Shown: positions 28,189 through 36,473, numbered from the stretch's first letter. The stretch is DNA of 64,000 nt from Halomonas sp. LR3S48 (GCF_025725665.1 NZ_CP107009.1:4216001-4280000); one strand, 5' to 3'. A program made the numbers and translations. The notes: generated from the sequence alone by a model not told the origin.

Positions 28189-29352
28189 TTAGCGCGGTTG
28201 GTCGAGTGCCCTCAACTCCCAGAAAGCCACCACCGCCAACGTGCCGACTACCAATATGGCTAGCGTCAGCACCGTCAGCCCGGTTGCAGTCAGTGCCAGC
28301 ACGGCCAGCAACGCCAGGCCTACGCAGTGGGATAGCGGTACACGGCCCCAGGCAATGGTCTTGAACAGCAAATTGCCGATCAGATACACCGCCGGGCCGC
28401 CAATCAGTGCGCTGCCCCATTTCCAACCAGCCACATCCTGCGGATGAGCAAGCAGAAACTCAGCCCCCACGGCAGTCAGGATAATACCGGCCACTAATGG
28501 GATATGGGCGTAGGTATAGGCCAGTCGTCCCAGCGCACCAGGATTATCCGAGGTCTTGATCAGCTCTGCCGCACGCTGGTGGCCGAAGCGGAAGTAAATC
28601 CACCACAGCAGAATGGTGGTGACAAACGCCGTGACAAAGGCCAGGAACAGTGTCGGTGAAAGCTCCAACCTGGTCAGGGTATTGCCCATCACCAGAATGG
28701 TTTCGCCAAGGCAGATGATAATAAACAGCGCGCAGCGCTCGGCCATGTGCGCACCGGAAATTTCCCAATCTCGCCCCGTGGAACACCCCAGCACCGGCAG
28801 CCAAAACCCAACGGCGGCAGACAGGTATTCAATGCCCAAGGCTATGCCCCACAGCAACATACGGCGGTCGCCTTCATCCAGCGCCCCGGCCACCCAAAAC
28901 ACTCCGGCCAGTGCCAGCCAACTGGTGATGCGAATAAAATTTTGGTAGTTACGCTCATCCACTCCACGTAGCAGGCACATCACGACTGCCGAACGCCCCA
29001 CCTGCATAACGGCAAAAGCAATACCAAAAATCAGCCCACGCTCGCCAAACGCCTCGGGGATGGAGGTGGAGAGCAGCAGGCCAACCAGCATCAACCCCAG
29101 AAACAGGCAGCGACTGATCCAGTGTTCCGGATTGATCCAGTTGGCCACCCAAGTGGTGTACACCCATACCCACCAGATTGCCAACACCAGCATAATGCCT
29201 TCGATAAACCCGCGAGGGGTGTAATGGTGCGCCAAGGTGTGAGAAAGCTGGATGATGGTAAATACAAATACCAGATCGAAGAAAAGTTCAATAAAAGACA
29301 CATGATCGGCGTCGGCGCTGCCACGCTGGCGAAATAGATGGACAGGGCTCAT
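28189..29352 (-). CDS. Low temperature requirement protein A (LtrA) family membrane protein
   Basis: Polytopic membrane protein of 387 residues, about ten hydrophobic segments. The family signature is at the N-terminus: DHVSFIELFFDLVFVFTIIQLSHTL (about residues 16-40). Later come AERCALFIIICLGETILVMG (about residue 205), an LtrA hallmark, and ISWLALAGVFWVAGALDEGDRR. Its start overlaps the TMEM175-type gene stop (ATGA), so both are made from one message. The molecular function of LtrA is poorly known; it was named from a Listeria cold-growth mutant. Confidence 0.88.
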   Translation of the reverse strand: MSPVHLFRQRGSADADHVSFIELFFDLVFVFTIIQLSHTLAHHYTPRGFIEGIMLVLAIWWVWVYTTWVANWINPEHWISRCLFLGLMLVGLLLSTSIPEAFGERGLIFGIAFAVMQVGRSAVVMCLLRGVDERNYQNFIRITSWLALAGVFWVAGALDEGDRRMLLWGIALGIEYLSAAVGFWLPVLGCSTGRDWEISGAHMAERCALFIIICLGETILVMGNTLTRLELSPTLFLAFVTAFVTTILLWWIYFRFGHQRAAELIKTSDNPGALGRLAYTYAHIPLVAGIILTAVGAEFLLAHPQDVAGWKWGSALIGGPAVYLIGNLLFKTIAWGRVPLSHCVGLALLAVLALTATGLTVLTLAILVVGTLAVVAFWELRALDQPR

Positions 29353-29942
29353 TTACTGGCTTCCTGATGATCGTTCAAGGCACGGGCTATACGCGAATCC
29401 GGCACAAACCACAGCACGGCCACGGTCGCATACAACAGCCAGGACAATACCGGTTGAACGAACGCCAATCCGATACCCACGGCGTAGAGCACCGTTGAGG
29501 TTTTACCCTTCCAGTCGTAGCGAAAGGCATGACGCAGAGGGTGGTCATGCTCGTGCTGGTCGAGAATACGCTTTTGCAGATAAAAATAGGCCAGCGCCGC
29601 CATCAGCAACACCGCGCCATACACCGCGCTGGGCACAGGCGCAAAGGGGTAACTGCCCACCCAGCGCGTGGCAAAGGGAATCAGCGATAGCCAGAACAGC
29701 AGATGCATGTTGCCCCACATCACCGCCGGACTGAGCTTGCGGCAGGCCGAGAGCAAGTAGCTGTGGTTATTCCAGTAAATGGCGATATAGACAAAGCTCA
29801 GCGCAAAGCTTAGCAGCACCGGCCATAAAGCCAGAAGATCCGACAGTTGGTCACCGGTGGTGACAGTAATGTCGAATACCATGATCGTTATAATAATGGC
29901 CAATAGGCCGTCAGTCAGCGCTTCAACTCTTCCGGTATTCAT
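29349..29942 (-). CDS. TMEM175 / DUF1211 family membrane protein
   Basis: Membrane protein of 197 residues with about six hydrophobic segments. It starts MNTGRVEALTDGLLAIIITIMVFDI, the TM1 motif of bacterial TMEM175 potassium channels, but with ALTDG in place of the usual AFSDG. It continues with FALSFVYIAIYWNNHSYL and GNMHLLFWLSLIPFATRWVG, both typical of the family. The gene is coupled by a 4-bp overlap to ltrA. A role in monovalent-cation flux is plausible from the family but is not certain with the altered pore motif. Confidence 0.85.
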   Translation of the reverse strand: MNTGRVEALTDGLLAIIITIMVFDITVTTGDQLSDLLALWPVLLSFALSFVYIAIYWNNHSYLLSACRKLSPAVMWGNMHLLFWLSLIPFATRWVGSYPFAPVPSAVYGAVLLMAALAYFYLQKRILDQHEHDHPLRHAFRYDWKGKTSTVLYAVGIGLAFVQPVLSWLLYATVAVLWFVPDSRIARALNDHQEASK

Positions 29943-30086
29943 CTTGGTCTTTGTTCGCTCTCATGGGATGGAAGAGAATACTGCCTGTCACTCGCGCCGG
30001 ATGACTATCGCTTTATTATTCACAGCCGTACTGCGATTATCGGTTCCAATTACAAATGTACATGTGATCTCAGGCTAGCCGCCTGG

Positions 30087-30125
30087 TCTGGCTTGCACCA
30101 GAGGCTCAAATCAACGCAAGCCAGA
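30087..30125 (-). terminator. Hairpin after the GST gene
   Basis: TCTGGCTTGC (30087-30096) and GCAAGCCAGA (30116-30125) form a perfect 10-bp stem with a 19-base loop. It is 80 bp past the glutathione transferase stop. No T tract follows. Confidence 0.4.
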
Positions 30126-30205
30126 TAGATGATATGCGCAAATGACCACGCACCGAAAGTCGGCCCGTGGTCGTGAAAGGGGTAAGGGATTGAGGCAATG
30201 GCGGC

Positions 30206-30832
30206 CTAGCTCTCCATCGCCGCGAACGCTTCGGCGATGGTGGGCGGCGCCGTGGGGCGGGCGTACATCGCCTTCAGGTAGTCCTTAAGCCTGGGTGCGT
30301 CGCCAAGCATTTCCTCTTCGTTGGCCCAGTCCAGGGTGTAGGCGGCGTTGAAGTCGGCGACGCTGAGCCGGTCGCCGACCACGCACTCGCGCTCCTGCAT
30401 GTGATGTTCGAGCACCGCTACCATCTCCAGGCACTCCTGCCTGGCCAGGTCGACGTCCTTAGGCAGGCGCTTCTCGTCCGGGTAAACGAAGGTGTGGCGA
30501 GCGATACGCCATAGCGGCTGCTCGATCTCCGTCACCAGAAAGAAGTTCCAGCGATACATCTGGGCTCTCTCTTCCACAGTGTTCGGAATGAACCCCGCCT
30601 GTGGATATTTTTCGGCCAGGTAGAGCTGGATCGCGGCCGATTCGGTGATGATCTGGTCACCGTCAACCAGCACGGGGACCTTGGCGGCAGGGTTGAGCGC
30701 GAGGAAATCGGGCTGGAGATGTTCCCCTTGCATAAGGGCCACCGGGACCAGCTCATACTCCAGGCCCAGCTCATTGAGCAGCCAGATGACGCGCAGTACG
30801 CGAGTCGGCGGCGTTCCATAGAGTTTCAACAT
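30206..30832 (-). CDS. Glutathione S-transferase family protein
   Basis: Cytosolic GST of 208 residues. The thioredoxin-like N-terminal domain runs MLKLYGTPPTRVLRVIWLLNELGLEYELVPV, with ALNPAAKVPVLVDGDQIITESAAIQLYLAEKY (cis-proline and the glutathione-binding ES motif, about residues 46-76). The helical C-terminal domain has VVGDRLSVADFNAAYTLDW, the N-capping motif. The catalytic residue may be Ser or Thr near position 8-10 (TPPTR). It stands alone between two hairpins. The substrate is unknown. Confidence 0.88.
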   Translation of the reverse strand: MLKLYGTPPTRVLRVIWLLNELGLEYELVPVALMQGEHLQPDFLALNPAAKVPVLVDGDQIITESAAIQLYLAEKYPQAGFIPNTVEERAQMYRWNFFLVTEIEQPLWRIARHTFVYPDEKRLPKDVDLARQECLEMVAVLEHHMQERECVVGDRLSVADFNAAYTLDWANEEEMLGDAPRLKDYLKAMYARPTAPPTIAEAFAAMES

Positions 30833-30977
30833 TTTCCGGCTCCATCGGTTGGCAGGCCTCTGCTGTTTTGCAGGCCTCCTGATCCTGTCGAGCGGGTGCA
30901 GGGGGAATCGACACTAGTGGGTGGAAGGTATCGCTGCCTGAGAACTCGAGATTCGGCCGCGTGCTCATTCGCAAACG

Positions 30978-31012
30978 AGAAGAGCCAGCGCAATAAATGC
31001 GCTGGCTCTTCT
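30978..31012 (-). terminator. Strong hairpin, terminator of the small gene at 31062
   Basis: A perfect 15-bp stem (30978-30992 with 30998-31012, core GAGCCAGCGC/GCGCTGGCTC) with a five-base loop ATAAA, 50 bp past the small-gene stop. A related but shorter GAGCCAGC/GCTGGCTC hairpin sits at 31336-31358. Confidence 0.6.
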
Positions 31013-31061
31013 TGTCGTGTCATGCTGCCGGGCCGCCCTGGGCCAAGCGCGGCCTTCGCCG

Positions 31062-31220
31062 TTAGAGATAAAAGTTGTTGCGCAAACAGGGCTTGTGCTG
31101 CTGGTAGGCGCGCTCTGTCATCCGTTCTAGCAGACGATAGGCGGCCCGACCGATGCGCTTGATCAGTGGAGCGCTGGTGTTGGGGGCGGTCGCACTGTGG
31201 GGAAGCGTCTGGGTGGTCAT
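31062..31220 (-). CDS. Small basic protein of unknown function (52 aa)
   Basis: A short open frame encoding MTTQTLPHSATAPNTSAPLI then a basic helix and RAYQQHKPCLRNNFYL. GAGAA lies nine bases before the ATG. A strong hairpin follows its stop and a perfect operator-like palindrome (31271-31286) lies 50 bp upstream, so it has a full promoter-gene-terminator layout. There is no membrane segment. I do not recognise the family. It resembles short Arg/Lys-rich DUF1127-like proteins in character only. Confidence 0.55.
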   Translation of the reverse strand: MTTQTLPHSATAPNTSAPLIKRIGRAAYRLLERMTERAYQQHKPCLRNNFYL

Positions 31221-31270
31221 GGTGGCGTTTCTCGGTTATTTCATAAGGATGCTAACAGAATAGCCGAGAT

Positions 31271-31286
31271 TTAGACTTTGGTCTAA
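31271..31286. promoter_or_regulatory. Palindromic operator TTAGAC-N4-GTCTAA
   Basis: TTAGACTTTGGTCTAA is a perfect 6-4-6 palindrome centred about 58 bp upstream of the small gene at 31062-31220. I recall similar TAGACCAAAGTCTA-like sites for CrbR/ErdR-type LuxR response regulators that control acetate genes; this link is tentative. Confidence 0.5.
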
Positions 31287-31365
31287 CCTATTCGCCTTTA
31301 GTCGCACATGCTCGCCAGCGCAGCCTCAAAAACGAGAGCCAGCACAATGCGCTGGCTCCCTTGCT

Positions 31366-31386
31366 GCCGGCCCCCTAAGGGCCGGC
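31366..31386 (-). terminator. Terminator hairpin after pcaG
   Basis: GCCGGCCC (31366-31373) and GGGCCGGC (31379-31386) form a perfect 8-bp GC stem with a five-base loop, 37 bp past the pcaG stop. It marks the end of the pcaHG transcript. Confidence 0.6.
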
Positions 31387-31422
31387 TTCGCTATGGTGCC
31401 GCCGAATCAGAAATCGAAGCGC

Positions 31423-32055
31423 TTAGAAGTCGAAAAAGACGGTCTCGCCTTCGCCCTGCAGCTTGATGTCGAAGCGGTAGCGCACCTTGCCGTCGGCCTC
31501 TTCGCGCTTGGCGATGAGGGTTTGCCGGCGGGTCGGCGATTCGATGCGCGAGAGCACGGGGCACTCGGCGTTGGCGTCGGCTTCGTCCTCGAAGTAGAGG
31601 CGGGTCTGCAGCTGAATGTTCACCCCGCGGGCGAAGATCGCGAGGTTGATGTGCGGCGCCATGAACTGGCCGTTGGGGTGAGCTACCGTGCCAGGCTTGA
31701 TGGTGGTCAGCGACCACTCGCTACCCTCGTCGGCGGTGGTGGCGGTACGCCCGAAGCTGTTGAACGGTTTCTTCAGGTCGAACTCGGGCTGGTAGCAGCC
31801 CTTGCTGTCGGCCTGCCAGGCCTCGAGCAGGGCGTCGCGCACCAGGTCGCCGTTGCCGTCGATCACGGTACCGACCACCTCGATGTGCTCGCCCTCGGCC
31901 TCGGGACTGGCCATTCGGCTCCAGATCTCCTCGTCTCGCTCGGGCAGGCCGGCCACGTGAAGGGCCAGGCCGATGTGCACGTAGGGGCCGGCGGTCTGGG
32001 AGGCGGTCTCGCGCAGCATCAGCTCGCTGCAGGGTTGGGAATTCGGCTGTTTCAT
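31423..32055 (-). CDS. pcaG: Protocatechuate 3,4-dioxygenase alpha subunit
   Basis: Alpha chain of the intradiol ring-cleavage enzyme that turns protocatechuate into 3-carboxy-cis,cis-muconate. 210 residues from MKQPNSQPCSELMLRETASQTAGPYVHIG; AGGGG precedes this ATG. The dioxygenase core is visible: GTVIDGNGDLVRDALLEAWQADSKGCY (about residues 60-86), GSEWSLTTIKPG, and APHINLAIFARGVNIQLQTRLYFEDE. The iron-ligand tyrosines and histidines are, as expected, in the beta chain instead. The gene is 31 bp downstream of pcaH and shares its transcript. Confidence 0.95.
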   Translation of the reverse strand: MKQPNSQPCSELMLRETASQTAGPYVHIGLALHVAGLPERDEEIWSRMASPEAEGEHIEVVGTVIDGNGDLVRDALLEAWQADSKGCYQPEFDLKKPFNSFGRTATTADEGSEWSLTTIKPGTVAHPNGQFMAPHINLAIFARGVNIQLQTRLYFEDEADANAECPVLSRIESPTRRQTLIAKREEADGKVRYRFDIKLQGEGETVFFDF

Positions 32056-32086
32056 CTGGTTGCCCCTTGCTGGTTCTCGAACCCGC

Positions 32087-32827
32087 TTACTGGTTTTCAA
32101 AGAAGGTCTGCAGTTCGCCGCGTACCACCAGGTCGAAGCGGTAGACCAGGCAGTCCATGGGCTTGCTGCGCGCCATGTCGAGGCGCCCGATCATGGTCTC
32201 GACCGCGTCCGGATCCTTGAGGGTGTGGACGATGGGGCACAACGGAATCAGTGGATCGCCCTCGAAATACATCTGGGTGATCAAGCGGGTGGAGATTGAG
32301 GGTCCCATCACCGAGACGTGGATGTGCGAGGGGCGCCAGCTGTTGGGGTCGTTTGGCCAGGGGTAAGGGCCGGGCTTGATGGTGCGGAAGCGGTACCAGC
32401 CCTGCTCGTCGGTCAGGGTGCGGCCCACGCCGCCGAAGCCCGGATCCAGCGGCGCAAGATAGCCATCCTTCTTGTGGCGATAGCGTCCGCCGGCGTTGGC
32501 CTGCCACATCTCCACCAGGGTATGCGGTACCGGCTTGCCGAACTGGTCGACGACACGCCCGAACATGATGATGCGCTCTCCGACCGGCAGGCCAACCGCC
32601 CCTGCCAACGCGGGGTCTTCGCGATAGTTGAGCAGCAGGTCGTTGTCGTGGGGGCCCATGCGCAGGTGGCGAAAGCTCGGACCGGAAAGCTCGGAGGTGC
32701 TGGCTTGCTGCATACTGACCAGCGCCTGCTGCGGCGAGCGGGCCACGCTGGTCTTGTAGCCGGGGGCGTAGGCCGGGGGGTGCCAGTTGCGGTCGCGCTC
32801 TACGAAGCGCTTGTTGTGATCTTGCAT
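32087..32827 (-). CDS. pcaH: Protocatechuate 3,4-dioxygenase beta subunit
   Basis: Catalytic beta chain, 246 residues from [20 protein letters not shown]. The ferric-iron ligands are in place: the first tyrosine in [16 protein letters not shown], the second in [15 protein letters not shown], and the two histidines in [36 protein letters not shown] is the intradiol dioxygenase signature. A PcaQ-type palindrome lies 88 bp upstream of its start. pcaQ is upstream in the same orientation, whereas in many alphaproteobacteria the two are divergent. Confidence 0.96.
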   Translation of the reverse strand: MQDHNKRFVERDRNWHPPAYAPGYKTSVARSPQQALVSMQQASTSELSGPSFRHLRMGPHDNDLLLNYREDPALAGAVGLPVGERIIMFGRVVDQFGKPVPHTLVEMWQANAGGRYRHKKDGYLAPLDPGFGGVGRTLTDEQGWYRFRTIKPGPYPWPNDPNSWRPSHIHVSVMGPSISTRLITQMYFEGDPLIPLCPIVHTLKDPDAVETMIGRLDMARSKPMDCLVYRFDLVVRGELQTFFENQ

Positions 32828-32914
32828 GGTGGTCGTCTCTTGGGAGAGTGGTCTTGTCTCGCCCAGTGTGGCGTCTTGTCGCAGGTGCGCCAATTGACGA
32901 CTCGGGCAGCCCCC

Positions 32915-32930
32915 ATAACCGCTGGGTTAT
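32915..32930. promoter_or_regulatory. PcaQ-type operator before pcaH
   Basis: ATAACCGCTGGGTTAT is a perfect palindrome ATAACC-N4-GGTTAT, almost the ATAACC-N4-GGTTAA site described for PcaQ in Sinorhizobium. A further half site ATAAC is at 32945-32949. It sits between pcaQ and pcaH, 88 bp before the pcaH start, consistent with activation by PcaQ. Confidence 0.75.
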
Positions 32931-32951
32931 GCTGCGCTGCCGCTATAACGG

Positions 32952-33893
32952 CTACCTGGCACGGCTACCCGAGCCGCGCCCGGCGCTTACCTCACGCAGC
33001 ACCTCGCAGAAGGCTTCCCGCGCCAGCGAGGCTTCCATGCTGGCATTGAAGCAGAGCCCCACGGAGCCGCCTTGCGCTTCCAGGTCGATGGCTAGCCGAC
33101 ACAGCCGCCCTACCGACACGTCCTCGGCAATGGCCTCCTCGGGGGCGACCCAGATGGCGTCACTCTCCAGGGTGTAGCGTCGGCTGATGGGCAACGAGAG
33201 GGTCTCCAGCCGCTGGCTCATCAATGTCAGCGAATGACGCACGCAGAAGCTGTCGACCTGCTGGCGCAAGGTGGTCTGGGGCGGCGGCAGCACCCAGGGG
33301 AAGTCGCCCAGCCGGGCGGCTTCGAGGGGCGCGGTGCCTGCCAGGGGGTGGCCGCTGCGCACACAGAGTAGCAGCGGCTCGTAGTAGAGGTGCTCGAAGG
33401 CCAGGTCGCGGATTTCGCGGGCCTCGGTCATGCGCCCGACGACCAGATCGAGCTCGCCACGGCGCAGTCGCGAGAGCAAAAAGGCGCTGGAGCCGGTTAC
33501 CACGTTCACACCCACCTCGTTCTGCCCGTCGGGCTCGGCATGCCAGCGCCGGATGGCCTCGGGCAACAGTTGGCTCTCCACCGTGGAGAGCGCACCCACG
33601 CGCAGCCAGCGGTCGCCGCGGTGGGTATCGCCGACGGCAGCCACGCCTTCTTCCAGGGCGCGCATGGCCGGCCCGGCGTGGCGCAGCAGGGTCAGGCCCG
33701 CCTGGGTCAGCGCCACGCCCTGGGGCGTACGTTCGAACAGTGAAGCGCCGAGACTCTCTTCAAGCTCGCGAATGGTCTTGGAGATACCCGGCTGGGTGAT
33801 CGCCAGCCGCTCGGCGGCCCGGGCGAAGCTGCGCTGGCGGGCCACTTCGAGGAAGGCCTGCAGGTGACGCAGCTTGATGCGGGCGTTGAGCAT
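32952..33893 (-). CDS. pcaQ: LysR family regulator of protocatechuate genes
   Basis: LysR activator of 313 residues. The HTH region IKLRHLQAFLEVARQRSFARAAERLAITQPGISKTIRELEESLGASLFERTPQGVALTQAG fits the PcaQ/GbpR branch. The effector domain includes LRVGALSTVESQLLPEAIRRWHAE and LRRGELDLVVGRMTEAREI. In known systems PcaQ responds to beta-carboxy-cis,cis-muconate or related intermediates. It lies between an MFS transporter gene (10 bp upstream) and pcaHG (125 bp downstream), with the palindrome at 32915 in the gap. Confidence 0.87.
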   Translation of the reverse strand: MLNARIKLRHLQAFLEVARQRSFARAAERLAITQPGISKTIRELEESLGASLFERTPQGVALTQAGLTLLRHAGPAMRALEEGVAAVGDTHRGDRWLRVGALSTVESQLLPEAIRRWHAEPDGQNEVGVNVVTGSSAFLLSRLRRGELDLVVGRMTEAREIRDLAFEHLYYEPLLLCVRSGHPLAGTAPLEAARLGDFPWVLPPPQTTLRQQVDSFCVRHSLTLMSQRLETLSLPISRRYTLESDAIWVAPEEAIAEDVSVGRLCRLAIDLEAQGGSVGLCFNASMEASLAREAFCEVLREVSAGRGSGSRAR

Positions 33894-33902
33894 GCGGGTT
33901 TC

Positions 33903-35096
33903 CTACTGACGGGAAGCGAGCAGCCGCGGGGTGACGGCCATGGCCACCAGGCTGATCAGCAGCGTGGGCAGGAAGGCCAGCACCACGGTGCCTGACATGT
34001 CGTTGAGCCAGCCGCCCACCACGGTGATGGCGAATACCAGAAGGTACCCGAAGAACAGCATGCCGGCCATCAATCGGGGCAGCGCCTCGAGGCGCACCAG
34101 CCACGCCGGCAGCGCCAGCACGAAGATGAACAGCGCGCTGGTGAAGAAGCCGAAGACACCGGAAGCCCACACCACGTGGCCCCCCGGCAGCCAAAGCATC
34201 AGCGGCAGGGCCAGCAGCGCCAGGGCGGTGATGCCGATCAGCGGCCGGGGCCGGCCCATCAGCCGGTCGGCGTAGAAGATCAGCAGCGCCGAGGAGAGCA
34301 TCTGGGCGCCGTTGAGCGCGGTGAGGCTGGGCGCCAGCAGCGACAGGCGTTCACTGGCCTCGAGCAGCGGCGGCAGGAAGACGTTGCCGGTGAAGTAGAG
34401 CGCCGCCGCCGCGCCGAGCAGGGCCACAAGGCGCCACATACGCACGTCGCGTGGATCCGGCAGGGTCAGGCTCGCGGCGCGGGAGCCGTTGGCCATGGCC
34501 GGAAGGTGCCGACAGCCGACTCTCAGCGCCAACATCAGCAGCGGCACCGGGGCGACCCACAGGGCAAAGGCCCACTGCCACTGGGCACCGAGCCAGGCCG
34601 CGGCCATCGGCCCGGTGGCGCCCGCCGCCAGCAGCTCGCCCACCAGCAGGCCGTTGGTGTACACCGCCGAGGCGCGCCCGATGCGGCCGGGCGCCCACAG
34701 CTTGGCGATTACCGGCATCGCGGTTTGCATGAAGGCGATGCCCACCCCCATCAGCACGGTCGCCAGCAGGAAGGGCAGGAAGCCCTCCGGCAGGCTACGC
34801 AGTGCGCTGCCGATGGCCATGATCGCCAGCCCCAGCAGCATGCAGGAGCGTGTACCGACCCGCGCCAGCAGCCACCCTGCCAGCAAGGCACCGAAGGCCA
34901 GCGTGACCAGCGGCAGGCTGGTGGCGATTGCCACGTCGCTGCTGGAGAAGCCCAGCACCGCCTTGAGCTGGGGGATCAGCGGCGGCACCACCAGCACCGT
35001 GAGGCGCAGGTAGAGCCCCAGGCACCACAGCAGGCCGTAGGCCAGCAGCGCCTGGCGCAGCTCGCTCGGCGGTGGTGAGGTGGTGTCCTGCGCCAT
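33903..35096 (-). CDS. MFS transporter (CynX/NimT-like)
   Basis: Major facilitator permease of 397 residues with about twelve hydrophobic helices. The ATG at 35096 has GGAGAG upstream; a TTG seven codons earlier is weaker. After a short polar N-terminus come LLAYGLLWCLGLYLRLTVLVVPPLIPQLK, GWLLARVGTRSCMLLGLAIMAIGSALR (loop 2-3 motif of the family) and WAPGRIGRASAVYTNGLLVGELLAAG. It is in one transcription unit with pcaQ and pcaHG, so an aromatic or hydroaromatic acid substrate is likely (inference). It lacks the signature residues of PcaK. Confidence 0.85.
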   Translation of the reverse strand: MAQDTTSPPPSELRQALLAYGLLWCLGLYLRLTVLVVPPLIPQLKAVLGFSSSDVAIATSLPLVTLAFGALLAGWLLARVGTRSCMLLGLAIMAIGSALRSLPEGFLPFLLATVLMGVGIAFMQTAMPVIAKLWAPGRIGRASAVYTNGLLVGELLAAGATGPMAAAWLGAQWQWAFALWVAPVPLLMLALRVGCRHLPAMANGSRAASLTLPDPRDVRMWRLVALLGAAAALYFTGNVFLPPLLEASERLSLLAPSLTALNGAQMLSSALLIFYADRLMGRPRPLIGITALALLALPLMLWLPGGHVVWASGVFGFFTSALFIFVLALPAWLVRLEALPRLMAGMLFFGYLLVFAITVVGGWLNDMSGTVVLAFLPTLLISLVAMAVTPRLLASRQ

Positions 35097-35139
35097 GGCC
35101 TGCTCTCCTGCGTTCAAAATATTCTGCTCCTAAAGCCGA

Positions 35140-35159
35140 AACCGGCCAGAAGGCCGGTT
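35140..35159 (-). terminator. Terminator between the pcaDC gene and the MFS gene
   Basis: AACCGGCC (35140-35147) and GGCCGGTT (35152-35159) form an 8-bp stem with a four-base loop, extended by CCG/CGG outside. On the minus strand a short TTT-rich stretch follows. It lies 46 bp past the pcaDC stop and separates the pcaIJF-pcaDC unit from the MFS-pcaQ-pcaHG unit. Confidence 0.55.
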
Positions 35160-35204
35160 CGGATCATGCCATGCGGCACGCCTTGTTAGCACCCTAACGA
35201 AGGT

Positions 35205-36401
35205 CTAGGGCTTCTCGCCCCAGCCCAGCTCTTTCGCCAACGCAAACGCATGGTTCGCCGCCGGCACGCCGCCATAGACGGCCACGTGCATCAGCACCTG
35301 GCGTAGCTCCGCTTCGCTGAGGCCGATGCGCTTGGCGGTCTTGAGGTGCAGTACCAGCTCCTCGCGCCCCAGCACGGCGAGGATGCCGGTGGTGATCAGG
35401 CTGCGCTCGCGCCGGGTGAGGTCGTCGTTGCTCCACAGCTCGCCCCAGGCCAGCCGGGTGATCATCTGCTGGAAGGGGGCGTCGAGACTGTTGGCGTTTT
35501 CGGTGGAGCGGGCCACGTGCTCCTCGCCAAGCACCTGCTTGCGGGTCTCGAGACCTTCGGCATAGCTCACGCCATGCTCGCCGACGCTTTCACGATCGGC
35601 GGCCATCCACAGCAGCAGTCGCTTGGCCGTGGCGGTGGGGTCCTCCACCGAGGGCACGTGGGCGAAGCCTTCGAGAATTTCCAGCGGCGCGCCGCCGCAC
35701 TCGGCCGCCAGCGCCTGCAGGGTCTCGGGCGGCGTGGCTACGTCCTCGCTGCCGCCGAGCAGGTGCACGCTGACGTTCGGATGCTGCGCCAACGGCCCCT
35801 TCAGCTTGCCGCGGAAGTCGGTGCGGCCGAGCATCTCGCAAAGCCGGGCATAGGATTCGCCGTCGGTACGTGCCATCTGGGTGCGCCAGCCGGCTTCCAG
35901 GGCGGGTTCTGCCTTGAGCCTCTGGGCCGAGAACCAGCGCGGCACGATCTCGCCGGACATGGCCGCCAAGCCTTCGTCGCGCACACGCCCGGCGCGGGTG
36001 GTCCATAGTTCGCTGTTGCCGATGACCGCGCCGGTGTTGGTCAGCTTGGCGGAATAGAGCCGCTCGGCATGCTCGGCGATCAGCTGCTGGCCCACCACGC
36101 CGCCGATGGAGGTGCCGACGAAATGAAAGCGCGAGGCGCCGGCATGCTCGGCCAATGCCAGGGCCTCGCGGGCCAGCGCTGCCGGGGTGATCTCTCCGTC
36201 CGCCTCCGGCCAGGCCTGGCTGGCGCCGTGGCCGGGCAGGTCCCAGGTCAGCACTCGGTAGCGCGGCAACAGCGCCGGCAGCAGGTCGTCCCATACCGCC
36301 TGGGTCATGCCCAGCGGATGCGCCAGCACCACCAGCGGCAGCGCCTCGGGGCCGAGCAGGCGATAGGCGACGCTGCGGCCATCGACGTTCAGAAATGCCA
36401 T
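35205..36401 (-). CDS. pcaL: Fused 3-oxoadipate enol-lactonase / 4-carboxymuconolactone decarboxylase
   Basis: A bifunctional PcaD-PcaC fusion of 398 residues catalysing two consecutive steps: decarboxylation of 4-carboxymuconolactone and hydrolysis of the enol-lactone to 3-oxoadipate. Residues 1-260 are an alpha/beta hydrolase: VVLAHPLGMTQAVWDDLL (oxyanion), the nucleophile serine in FVGTSIGGVVGQ (about residue 95), aspartate in LLGGSEDVATP and histidine in LEGFAHVPSVEDP. From about residue 270 comes the carboxymuconolactone decarboxylase domain: LDAPFQQMITRLAWGELWSNDDLTRRERSLITTGILAVLGRE with the catalytic HVAVYGGVPAANHAF stretch. GGGAGAAGG precedes the ATG. The gene follows pcaF on the same strand. 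Confidence 0.94.
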   Translation of the reverse strand: MAFLNVDGRSVAYRLLGPEALPLVVLAHPLGMTQAVWDDLLPALLPRYRVLTWDLPGHGASQAWPEADGEITPAALAREALALAEHAGASRFHFVGTSIGGVVGQQLIAEHAERLYSAKLTNTGAVIGNSELWTTRAGRVRDEGLAAMSGEIVPRWFSAQRLKAEPALEAGWRTQMARTDGESYARLCEMLGRTDFRGKLKGPLAQHPNVSVHLLGGSEDVATPPETLQALAAECGGAPLEILEGFAHVPSVEDPTATAKRLLLWMAADRESVGEHGVSYAEGLETRKQVLGEEHVARSTENANSLDAPFQQMITRLAWGELWSNDDLTRRERSLITTGILAVLGREELVLHLKTAKRIGLSEAELRQVLMHVAVYGGVPAANHAFALAKELGWGEKP

Positions 36402-36426
36402 GTTCCTTCTCCCAGCAGTGCAACGG

Positions 36427-36454
36427 GAAAAGCCGGCAGTTCGTCACCGCCGGC
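36427..36454 (-). terminator. Possible terminator after pcaF
   Basis: GCCGGC (36449-36454) and GCCGGC (36432-36437) pair across an 11-base loop, followed on the minus strand by TTTTCCC. It lies in the 72-bp gap between pcaF and the pcaDC gene. It may only partly stop transcription. Confidence 0.45.
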
Positions 36455-36473
36455 CTGGTTCCACTCTATTCTC

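Noticed and set aside
31336..31358. GAGCCAGC/GCTGGCTC hairpin repeated from 30981-31010 as a possible mobile repeat
   Set aside because: Only the 8-10 base arms are shared and both sit at gene ends; similar terminator stems explain it better.
32945..32960. Second full PcaQ palindrome next to the first
   Set aside because: Only the left arm ATAAC is present; the right arm is missing, so it counts as a half site at most.
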